Shown piece after piece: positions 57,691-64,000 of a DNA stretch of 64,000 bases. The number at the start of each line of letters is the position of its first letter. The first letter of the stretch is position 1. Under the pieces are notes generated by a model. That model searched no databases. It saw only the letters and a program-made list of their open reading frames with translations, and was not told the origin of the DNA. Location of the stretch: positions 1 through 64,000 of the forward strand of contig NZ_JNYJ01000025.1 of NCBI RefSeq assembly GCF_000716715.1, given 5' to 3'. The translations under genes were made by a program, and so were the position numbers. Source of the DNA: Dactylosporangium aurantiacum. GTDB lineage: Bacteria; Actinomycetota; Actinomycetes; Mycobacteriales; Micromonosporaceae.

Positions 57691-59568
57691 CTACGTCTCC
57701 GGGCCGCGCTCCGCCGGGTGAGTCGCCGTTTCCACCTCGCCGAGGGCTTCCATGACGAGAATCACCCCGATCGGGCCGGCCGCCTCGCTGACCAGCGGGC
57801 TGCACACGACGCGCAGCGTCACGGTGCGCCCACGGCGGTTGACCGCGCTGAGCGGCGGCGCCTGGCGCTGCTGGCCGCCGGTGAGCACCTCACGGATGAC
57901 CGGGCGCAGCTGGGCGGTCGGCAGGCCGATGTCGAGGTTGAGGAAGTGCTGGTTGACGGCCTCGTCGGCACGCAGTCCCCACATGTCCTCGGCGCGACGG
58001 TTCCACACCAGGATGTGCATCTCGCGGTTGAGCACGACGACACCAGCCTGCAGGCTGCTCAGCACGGCGTCCATGAACGAGTTGGTGTCGTTGAGCTGGT
58101 TGGTGCGGTCACGCAGCTCGTCGTTGATGGACTGCAGCTCGTCGTTGGTCGACTGCAGCTCCTCGTTCATCGTCTCGAGCTCCTCGTTGGTGGACTGCAG
58201 CTCCTCGTTGGTCGTCTCCAGCTCCTCGACCGTCGACTGCAGCTCCTCGTTGGTGGTCTCCAGCTCCTCGTTGGTGGACTGCAGCTCCTCGTAGGCGGTC
58301 TCCAGCTGCCGGTTGGCGATCTCCAGCTCGTCCTGCAACCGGCGGGCGGCGGTCATGTCCTGGAAGATGATGACGACCCCGAGCAGTGCCGCGTCGGAGT
58401 CGACGAGCGGGTTGATCTGGATATTGAGATGGATGCTCTCGGCGGTCCCCGTGCCGAGCTCAACGTTGTCAATCTTGACGACCCGCCGCTCCAGCTGCGC
58501 CTGCTCGATGTAGCCGCGCAGCTCGACCGGCCGGTAGGACAGGTCGAGGTCCCGGAACGGCCGGCCGATGTCGCGGGGCGACACGCCGAAGAGAGTCTCG
58601 GCGTGCCGGTTGGTCAGCGCGACGAGGCCCTCGGCGGTCACCACGACCTGCGCGACCGGGCTGGCCTGGAACGCCTCGTTGCGCAGCCGGTCCAGCGCGT
58701 GCATCTCCGGCCTGATCGGTGGCGGATACGTCTCGGCGAAGTAGCCGCCGCCGTTGACCATGGTCCGGGCGACCTTGTGGAACATCCGCCGCTTCAGGTC
58801 GATGGGGGTGAACATACTGGCGTGGCTGAGCAGCATCTCGGCCTTGCCCAGGAACAGCACGCCGTTGGGGGCCAGCGCGAAGTGGAACCGCGACAGGATG
58901 CGGGTCTGGGTCTCGGCGTTGAAGTACATCAGCGCGTTGCGGCACACGAGCAGGTCGATGCGGGAGATCGGGGCGTCCTGGACCAGGTCGTTGCGGCCGA
59001 AGATCACCGAGCGGCGCAGGTCCTTGCGGAACACGTACCGCCCGGCGTTGGCCTCGAAGTAACGCTCGACCAGCTCCCGGGGCACGGTCTGCAGGTCGCG
59101 CTCGGTGTAGATGGCCTGGCGGGCGTGCGCGAGGCCCTCTTCGTCGACGTCGGTGGCGTAGATCTTGACCCGCTCCCGGAAGGCGTCGACCCCCAGCGCT
59201 TCGGCCAGCACGATCGCCAGGGTGTAGGTCTCCTCGCCGGAGGCGCACCCGGCGCTCCAGACCCGGATCATGCCGTTGCGCTGGGCGAGCAGCTCGGGCA
59301 GCACCCGCTGGCTCAGCGCGGTCCACGCGTCCGTGTCGCGGAAGAACGCGGTCACGTTGATGAGCACGGTGTTGAACAGCGCCGTGAACTCGTCCGGGTG
59401 CACCTGGAGGTAGTCCAGGTAGTCGCCGTAGTCGTGCAGGTCGACCTGAGCCATGCGGCGGTCGACGCGGCGCATGAGACTGGAGCGCTTGTAGCCGGTG
59501 AAGTCGAAGCCTCGGGCCTCTTTCAGGTACACCAGCAACGCCTCGAAGTCGGGGTTCGTCTCGGTCAC
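57691..59568 (-). CDS. CheR-type methyltransferase with PAS and coiled-coil extension
   Basis: The 625-residue protein starts with a CheR domain (about residues 5-270; NVTAFFRDTDAWTAL, VWSAGCASGEETYTLAIVL as SAM site, LLVCRNALMYFN). Two PAS domains follow (about 295-405 and 490-600), separated by a long coiled coil of the repeat EELQSTNEELETTN. Such hybrids methylate glutamates of receptor-like proteins. No receptor gene is visible here, so the target is unknown. The favoured GTG at 59568 has AAGGA 7 nt upstream; GTG at 59589 is possible. Confidence 0.88.
   Translation of the reverse strand: MTETNPDFEALLVYLKEARGFDFTGYKRSSLMRRVDRRMAQVDLHDYGDYLDYLQVHPDEFTALFNTVLINVTAFFRDTDAWTALSQRVLPELLAQRNGMIRVWSAGCASGEETYTLAIVLAEALGVDAFRERVKIYATDVDEEGLAHARQAIYTERDLQTVPRELVERYFEANAGRYVFRKDLRRSVIFGRNDLVQDAPISRIDLLVCRNALMYFNAETQTRILSRFHFALAPNGVLFLGKAEMLLSHASMFTPIDLKRRMFHKVARTMVNGGGYFAETYPPPIRPEMHALDRLRNEAFQASPVAQVVVTAEGLVALTNRHAETLFGVSPRDIGRPFRDLDLSYRPVELRGYIEQAQLERRVVKIDNVELGTGTAESIHLNIQINPLVDSDAALLGVVIIFQDMTAARRLQDELEIANRQLETAYEELQSTNEELETTNEELQSTVEELETTNEELQSTNEELETMNEELQSTNDELQSINDELRDRTNQLNDTNSFMDAVLSSLQAGVVVLNREMHILVWNRRAEDMWGLRADEAVNQHFLNLDIGLPTAQLRPVIREVLTGGQQRQAPPLSAVNRRGRTVTLRVVCSPLVSEAAGPIGVILVMEALGEVETATHPAERGPET
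58114..58309. repeat. 21-bp repeats encoding the CheR coiled coil
   Basis: About nine diverged units of 21 nt encode heptads of the type E-E-L-Q-S-T-N. The period equals one coiled-coil heptad, so gain or loss of a unit would alter length without breaking the helix register. Confidence 0.85.
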
Positions 59569-59604
59569 CACCGCGTCCTTCCGCGTCACTGTCGACCCGC
59601 TACG

Positions 59605-60339
59605 TTATCGTCCCCGTCGCAGCCGCAGCGTCGCCCACACCACCTTGCCGCCGACCGTGTCGATCACGCCCCAGGAGGTGGCGACACCATCGACGATGAG
59701 CAGCCCGCGGCCGGACTCGAGCTCGTTGTCCGCGGTGATCCTTCGCGGCCGCCGCGAGCTGCGGTCGCGCACGGCCACGTGCAGGTAGCGCTCCCGCAGC
59801 GTGACGACCACGGTGCTGCCGGTCCGGGCGTGCTGCACCGCGTTGGCGACCAGCTCGGTCACGACCAGCGCGGCGTCGTCGGCGACGTGCCGCACCCCCC
59901 ACCGCTCGCAGCAGCGGTCGACGAGGTCCCGGGCCAGGGCGGTCGCGTCCCGGTCCGGCGCCAGGTCGATCTGCGCCCGGGTCGGGGCGGGCCAACGGGC
60001 GTGCGCGGCGAGGGCCTGCTCCCGCGTCTCGAACGTCGGCACCTGCCGGGCCACCACGATCCTGTCGAGCTGGACCGCGAGGGCGGGCCGGACGCCGTAC
60101 AGCATCACCGACACATTGTCGGCGCTGCCCTGGTGTACCAGCGCCGGAAACGCGGTCAGGGTGACGTCGTCCTCGACCTCCAGCCCGCTCACGTCGATGA
60201 GGACGAGGTCCGGCTGGTCGGCGAACGCCTTGAGCCCCGTGGCGCGCAGCTGCGGCACCGTCGCGAGGCTGAGCGTGCCACGCAGCCGGAGGTGGCAGAT
60301 AGGAAATTCCCGCTCCAGGATGCAGGCGAGGGTCGTCAT
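59605..60339 (-). CDS. STAS-like domain fused to an RsbW-type HATPase (operon copy)
   Basis: The 244-residue protein resembles the product of 53791: a STAS-like part (about residues 5-105; GTLSLATVPQLRATGLKAF, LIDVSGLEVEDDVTLTAFPA) and an ATPase part (about 130-240; ALVVTELVANAVQHARTGST, LESGRGLLIVDGVATSWG). The ATG overlaps the cheB stop by 4 nt. Its place between cheB and cheR suggests that the output of the methylation module is passed to this switch protein and then to the sigma fusion downstream. Confidence 0.85.
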   Translation of the reverse strand: MTTLACILEREFPICHLRLRGTLSLATVPQLRATGLKAFADQPDLVLIDVSGLEVEDDVTLTAFPALVHQGSADNVSVMLYGVRPALAVQLDRIVVARQVPTFETREQALAAHARWPAPTRAQIDLAPDRDATALARDLVDRCCERWGVRHVADDAALVVTELVANAVQHARTGSTVVVTLRERYLHVAVRDRSSRRPRRITADNELESGRGLLIVDGVATSWGVIDTVGGKVVWATLRLRRGR

Positions 60340-61361
60340 AGCTCGTCCGCCACCAATGGCTTGTCCTCCACCGACCCGAGCTGCTCGATGAGCTGACGGA
60401 TGATCCGCCCGGCGTCGTCGGCGGCGCGGCTGACCTCGTTGTACCGCTCGGCGGTCATCACGCTGCCCCGCATCGACGCGGAGTCGGCCATGCGGCGGCT
60501 GAGCGCGGCCTTCTCCTCCAGGCTGCGCAAAGCCATCCAGAGCGCGCCCTCCAGGGCCTCGCCCTGCTCCTCGATCAGGCCCAGCGCGCTCCAGGCGTGG
60601 CCGACCCGGCAGCGGAACCGGGGTGGCCGGTGACCGCCCGGCAGCTCGAAGAGTGCGCCGTGGCAGCTGGGACAGCCGAATCCGGCGGGCACCCCACCGG
60701 CGCTCTCGGCGGTCAGGTCCTCCATGGCAGCCATCGCGTCCTCCGCAACCACCTGGGCGTCTCCTGACAACGGCACCGGCGCGGGGCCGGTCATCCCGTC
60801 CGTCATCTCCGCGAGCGCGGCGCCCATCGCCGCCACCGGCATGACCCGCGCGTCCGGGACGAGTTCGGCGGCCTGGACCGGCATGGACGGGTGCAATGCC
60901 TCGGCCGGCGCCTGCACGAGTCCGGCCCCGCCGTGCTCGACGATGGTCGCCAGGCCGAACGCGCCGTCGTCGCGGCTGCCGGACAGCACCACGCCGACGA
61001 CGGCCCTGCCCCACGCCCGCGCCGCGGACCGGAACAGCGGGTCGACGGCGGGACGGTGCCCGTTCTCCGTCGGGCCGCGCGACAGCCGCAGCTTGCCGTC
61101 GACCACGAGCACATGGAAGTTCGGCGGGGCGACGTAGATCGTCCCGGCCTCCAGCGGGCAGCTGTCGGTCGCGTGCCGCACCGGCAGCCGGCCGGCCCGG
61201 CCCAGGATGTGCGGCAGCGCGCTGGTGCCGGACCGCGGGATGTGCAGCACCACGCACACGGCCGCGGCCAGCGAGCCGGGCAGCGCGGCCACGAACGACC
61301 GCAACGCCTCCACGCCGCCCGCGGAGGCGCCGACGACGACGAGTCCGCGCGGCTCACGCAC
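60336..61361 (-). CDS. CheB-type methylesterase without receiver domain
   Basis: The 341-residue protein has the CheB catalytic domain only: VVGASAGGVEALRSFVA with the serine, VVLHIPRSGTSALPHIL with the histidine, and VLSGSRDDGAFGL with the aspartate. The C-terminal third has FGCPSCHGALFEL and RFRCRVGHAWSALGL, a cysteine-histidine motif seen in stand-alone CheB relatives. No phosphoreceiver is present, so regulation must differ from classical chemotaxis. GTG start. It is the first gene of the signalling operon. Confidence 0.88.
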   Translation of the reverse strand: MREPRGLVVVGASAGGVEALRSFVAALPGSLAAAVCVVLHIPRSGTSALPHILGRAGRLPVRHATDSCPLEAGTIYVAPPNFHVLVVDGKLRLSRGPTENGHRPAVDPLFRSAARAWGRAVVGVVLSGSRDDGAFGLATIVEHGGAGLVQAPAEALHPSMPVQAAELVPDARVMPVAAMGAALAEMTDGMTGPAPVPLSGDAQVVAEDAMAAMEDLTAESAGGVPAGFGCPSCHGALFELPGGHRPPRFRCRVGHAWSALGLIEEQGEALEGALWMALRSLEEKAALSRRMADSASMRGSVMTAERYNEVSRAADDAGRIIRQLIEQLGSVEDKPLVADEL

Positions 61362-61527
61362 GGTGGCGACCGATCACAAGGGCGGACTCTACGCTTCGCA
61401 GGGACACAGCGACGCTCATCTCGATGCCATCTCACTCGACACGCCCGGCCGGGCAGCGGCGGTCACCGTCGCGTCCGGGCCGGATCGATCAGTACCTGCT
61501 GCCCCGCGGTACCCTCCGGCAAACCCG

Positions 61528-61914
61528 TCATCCTGTCGCGTCGAGGATGTCCTCGTATACGGCGACCTTGTAGTTGATCAGGTCCAGGCACTTGGTGAGC
61601 TGGTCAATCTGCTCCAGGACCCGCTGCCGGTGCTCACGCAGCAGGTCCAGCCGCTGCGGCTCGTTGCCCTCGCCGGCGCGCACCAGCTCGGTGTACCGGC
61701 GGATCTGCGGCAGTGGCATGCCGGAGCCGCGCAGGATCACGCAGACGGTGAGCCAGCCGAGGTCGTCCTCGCCGTACACCCGCCGGCCGGCGGGGTCGCG
61801 CTCGACCGGGCCGGCGAGCAGACCTTCACGCTCGTAGAAGCGCAGCGCGTGCACGCTCAGGCCGGTGCGTGCGGCGACGTCGCCGATGCTGAGCCGTCGC
61901 TCGATGTCGGACAT
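61528..61914 (-). CDS. MerR-family transcriptional regulator
   Basis: The 128-residue protein has the MerR winged helix (LSIGDVAARTGLSVHALRFY, EREGLLAGPVERDPAGRRVY) and a long dimer helix with LDLLREHRQRVLEQIDQLTK. It lacks the cysteines of metal sensors and resembles regulators of aldo/keto reductase genes. It is divergent from such a gene, and the shared region has a 19-nt-spacer promoter with a dyad, the usual MerR target. ATG at 61914 is chosen; ATG at 61923 is in frame. Confidence 0.88.
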   Translation of the reverse strand: MSDIERRLSIGDVAARTGLSVHALRFYEREGLLAGPVERDPAGRRVYGEDDLGWLTVCVILRGSGMPLPQIRRYTELVRAGEGNEPQRLDLLREHRQRVLEQIDQLTKCLDLINYKVAVYEDILDATG

Positions 61915-61931
61915 GCCGTACATCGTAGGTG

Positions 61932-61962
61932 TTGACCTAGAGTCGGCTCCAGGTCCTAGCCT
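61932..61962 (+). promoter_or_regulatory. MerR-type promoter and operator of the aldo/keto reductase gene
   Basis: TTGACC (61932-61937) and TAGCCT (61957-61962) are 19 nt apart, the overlong spacing that MerR proteins correct by DNA distortion. The spacer holds a dyad GACCTAGAG-TCGG-CTCCAGGTC (61934-61955) with eight of nine pairs matching. Confidence 0.8.
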
Positions 61963-61991
61963 GCTGCGGTCCACGTCTCGAAGGAGCCCTC

Positions 61992-63041
61992 ATGCGGTAC
62001 CGCACGCTCGGCCGGACCGGCATCCAGGTCAGCGTCCACTGCCTCGGCACGATGATGTTCGGCGCGGTGGGCAACCCCGACCACGACGAGTGCGTGCGCG
62101 TCATCCACGCCGCGCTCGATCGGGGCATCAACTTCGTCGACACCGCCGACATGTACTCCGCCGGCGAGTCGGAGCGGATCGTCGGCGCGGCGTTGCGGGG
62201 GCGCCGCGACGACGTCGTGCTCGCCACGAAGGTCCACTTCCCGATGGGCGAGGGACCCAACCGGGGCGGCAACTCGCGGCGCTGGATCGTCCGCGCGGTC
62301 GAGGACAGCCTGCGCCGGCTCGGCACCGACTGGATCGACCTCTACCAGGTGCACCGCCCCGACGCGACCACCGGCGTCGAGGAGACGCTGTCGGCCCTCA
62401 CCGACCTGGAGCGCCAGGGCAAGATCCGCGCGTTCGGCTGCTCGACGTTCCCCGCCGAGCAGGTCGTCGAGGCGCACCACGTGGCGCTGCGGCACGGGCT
62501 GTCCGGGTTCCGCACGGAGCAGCCGCCGTACTCGCTGCTGGCCCGCGGCGTCGAGAAGGACCTCCTGCCGGTCGCCGAACGCTACGGCATGGGCGTGCTC
62601 ACCTGGAGCCCTCTGGCGTCCGGCTTCCTGACCGGCCGGTACCGCAAGGGCACGCCGGTGGACCTGTCGACCGGCCGCGCCGCGCTCGCCCCGGCCCGCT
62701 TCGACCCGGCGCTGCCGGAGAACGCGCGCAAGCTCGACGTGGTCGAGCGGCTGGTGGCGCTCGCCGGCGATCTCGGCCGCACCCTGCCGGAGCTGGCGCT
62801 GGCGTTCCCGGTCGCGCAGCCCGCGGTCACCTCGGTCATCATCGGCCCGCGCACCATGGCCCAGCTCGACGCCGCCCTGCGCGGCGCCGACCTCGCGCTG
62901 GACGACGCCACCCTGGACCGCGTCGACGAGATCGTCCCGCCGGGCACCGACCTGTACCGCGCCGACGGCGCCTGGCGCCCCCCGTCGCTCGCCGACCCGC
63001 TGCTGCGCCGCCGCCGCCCGGCCGACCGCGCGGCCGCCTGA
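61992..63041 (+). CDS. Aldo/keto reductase
   Basis: The 349-residue enzyme is an NADPH-dependent TIM-barrel reductase. FVDTADMYSAGESERIVG contains the catalytic aspartate and tyrosine (about residues 49-55), VVLATKVHFP the lysine, and IDLYQVHRPD the histidine. SVIIGPRTMAQLDAAL is part of the cofactor site. It resembles the YajO/PdxI branch. AAGGAGCC precedes the ATG. Control by the divergent MerR regulator is strongly suggested by the shared promoter. The carbonyl substrate is unknown. Confidence 0.9.
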   Translation: MRYRTLGRTGIQVSVHCLGTMMFGAVGNPDHDECVRVIHAALDRGINFVDTADMYSAGESERIVGAALRGRRDDVVLATKVHFPMGEGPNRGGNSRRWIVRAVEDSLRRLGTDWIDLYQVHRPDATTGVEETLSALTDLERQGKIRAFGCSTFPAEQVVEAHHVALRHGLSGFRTEQPPYSLLARGVEKDLLPVAERYGMGVLTWSPLASGFLTGRYRKGTPVDLSTGRAALAPARFDPALPENARKLDVVERLVALAGDLGRTLPELALAFPVAQPAVTSVIIGPRTMAQLDAALRGADLALDDATLDRVDEIVPPGTDLYRADGAWRPPSLADPLLRRRRPADRAAA

Positions 63042-63112
63042 GACTCCTTCACCAGCGCGACGGTGCACGCACGGCCGCCTGAGGCTCCTTCGCCGGCGCG
63101 ACGGTGCACGCA
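63031..63112. repeat. 41-bp tandem duplication at the end of the aldo/keto reductase gene
   Basis: Units 63031-63071 and 63072-63112 differ at three positions, and a partial third begins behind them. The first unit contains the stop codon, so the duplication does not alter the protein. Confidence 0.9.
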
Positions 63113-63117
63113 CGGCC

Positions 63118-63148
63118 CGCCGGGGCCGGCCGCGCGGCGGCCCCGGCG
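63118..63148. terminator. Bidirectional terminator hairpin
   Basis: Arms 63118-63128 and 63138-63148 form a perfect 11-bp GC stem with a 9-nt loop between the convergent aldo/keto reductase and beta-lactamase-family genes. Confidence 0.65.
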
Positions 63149-63153
63149 ACCGG

Positions 63154-64000
63154 TCAGGCCGCCGCTGCCGCGGCGGCGAGGACGGCGGCGCCGAGGCGGG
63201 CGTTCTCCGGGGCGGGGTAGCCGAACCGGCGCCGGACGTAGCCGTAGGCGACGCCCGCGTCGGGGTCGGCCCAGCCGAGCGAACCGGTCGCGCCGATGTG
63301 CCCGATGGTGCGGGGCCCGAGGTACGGATGCGTCGCCGGGAGGTGCTCGAAGCCGAGCGCGAAGTGGTCCGCCTCGCCGGTCACCAGGTCCACGCCGAGC
63401 GAGTACGGCGCCGCGAACTCGGTGACCGTGGCGGGCTCCAGCAGCGCGGGGCGGCCGTCGAGCGGGCCGGTCGCGGCGGCATACATCCTGGCCACGCCGC
63501 GGGCGTTGCCGACACCGCCGGCCGACGCCGGGCCGAGGGCGCGGACCTGCCGGGTGTTGCCGAAGTCCAGCAGGTCGAACGACGTGTTGAACGCGATCGC
63601 CAGGAACGACGCCGGGTCCGGGGTGAACGCCGGGCCGGGCGCCGGCAGCAGCGGCCGGAACCGCTGCTCCAGCTCCTCGGGCAGGCCCAGCCACAGGTCG
63701 AGGCCGTACGGGGCGCGCAGCCGCTCCTCGTACCACTGCCGCACCGGGCGGCCGGTGACGGCGCGGACCTCGGCGTCCAGCAGCGCGCCCATGGTGATGG
63801 CGTGGTAGCCGTAGGCGGTGCCGGGCTCCCAGAACGGTTTCTGGTCCGCGAGCCGGGCCGCGACCACCCGGTCGTCGGCCGCCTCGGCGATGCTGAACCC
63901 GCCGTCGACGCCGATCAGCCCGGAGCGGTGCCCGAGCAGCTCGCGGACCGTCAGCGGGAACGGCAGGCTCCGCGCCGGCGCGTCGAGCTCCAGCGCGCCC
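63154..64000 (-). CDS. Beta-lactamase-family serine hydrolase (C-terminal part, start outside window)
   Basis: About 282 codons are visible. LTVRELLGHRSGLIGVDGG near the window edge is the conserved stretch after the S-x-x-K site of class C beta-lactamase/esterase relatives; that site itself lies outside. WEPGTAYGYHAITMGALL holds the Y-x-N equivalent (YGYH), and TIGHIGATGSLGWADP the H-x-G motif. Typical members are esterases or D-aminopeptidases; resistance to beta-lactams should not be inferred. The C-terminus ends in an alanine run just before the terminator. Confidence 0.85.
   Translation of the reverse strand, partial: GALELDAPARSLPFPLTVRELLGHRSGLIGVDGGFSIAEAADDRVVAARLADQKPFWEPGTAYGYHAITMGALLDAEVRAVTGRPVRQWYEERLRAPYGLDLWLGLPEELEQRFRPLLPAPGPAFTPDPASFLAIAFNTSFDLLDFGNTRQVRALGPASAGGVGNARGVARMYAAATGPLDGRPALLEPATVTEFAAPYSLGVDLVTGEADHFALGFEHLPATHPYLGPRTIGHIGATGSLGWADPDAGVAYGYVRRRFGYPAPENARLGAAVLAAAAAAA

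Noticed and set aside
58114..58309. Regular 21-bp repeats as a possible CRISPR array.
   Set aside because: There are no unique spacers; the repeats are contiguous codons of a coiled coil inside cheR.
61509..61514. GGGTAC on the minus strand upstream of cheB as a sigma-B-type promoter.
   Set aside because: The only GTTT lies six bases away; nothing suitable occurs at 14-16 nt.

Overview
The window is a single stretch of very GC-rich, densely packed chromosomal DNA from a filamentous actinomycete. Genes are joined by ATGA/GTGA overlaps, GTG starts are frequent, several transcripts look leaderless, and gene families such as DUF5709, DUF6098, DUF6325-SHOCT, HelD/HelR-type helicases and mycothiol-era ArsC are typical of Actinobacteria. 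Micromonosporaceae is my best guess, but this is inference from gene content only. I see no rRNA, tRNA, CRISPR array, transposase or integrase.

Region 1 (1-5.7 kb) is an arsenic-resistance island. Two divergent ArsR repressors flank a run arsR - arsN1-like acetyltransferase - arsO flavoprotein - MFS exporter - ArsR/ArsC fusion - aquaporin - arsC, in which almost every junction is a 4-nt overlap. ArsR-type palindromes sit at the promoters. A secreted S1 protease with its own TTGACA/TAGCGT promoter follows. Region 2 (7-25.8 kb) is mixed housekeeping and accessory content: SHOCT/DUF6325, GNAT, methyltransferase, TOPRIM protein, copper monooxygenase-like lipoprotein, PfkB kinase, a large Sel1-repeat membrane protein, a PlsB-like acyltransferase, CapA, a GGDEF-EAL enzyme, and an M20 amidohydrolase with diaminopropionate ammonia-lyase. 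Two short decayed coding remnants lie here.

Region 3 (26-50 kb) looks like a general-stress regulon. Repeated promoters of the sigma-B/sigma-F class (GTTT or GTTC, 14-15 nt, GGGTAN) precede small stress-type proteins, a zinc alcohol dehydrogenase-DUF2243-CtaG operon, an aldehyde dehydrogenase, and a nine-gene, fully overlapping operon on the minus strand (47.4 to 37.1 kb). That operon encodes a carbamoyltransferase, five glycosyltransferase domains and the ADP-heptose pathway (GmhA, HldE, and GmhB fused to a GT9 heptosyltransferase). A stress-controlled heptose-containing glycan in a Gram-positive cell is the most attractive undescribed pathway here.

Region 4 (50-61.4 kb) encodes the likely controllers: two STAS-sigma factor fusions, two STAS-histidine-kinase-like ATPase fusions, two SpoIIE-type phosphatases, one free STAS antagonist, and a CheB-STAS/ATPase-CheR-STAS/sigma operon. 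Both sigma-fused STAS domains have alanine where the free antagonist has its phosphorylatable serine. The phosphatase at 51.5-52.8 kb and the divergent dehydrogenase also carry GTTY-N15-GGGTAN promoters, suggesting a feedback loop.

The last 2.5 kb hold a MerR regulator with a textbook 19-nt-spacer promoter for a divergent aldo/keto reductase, a 41-bp tandem duplication, and a truncated beta-lactamase-family gene at the window edge.
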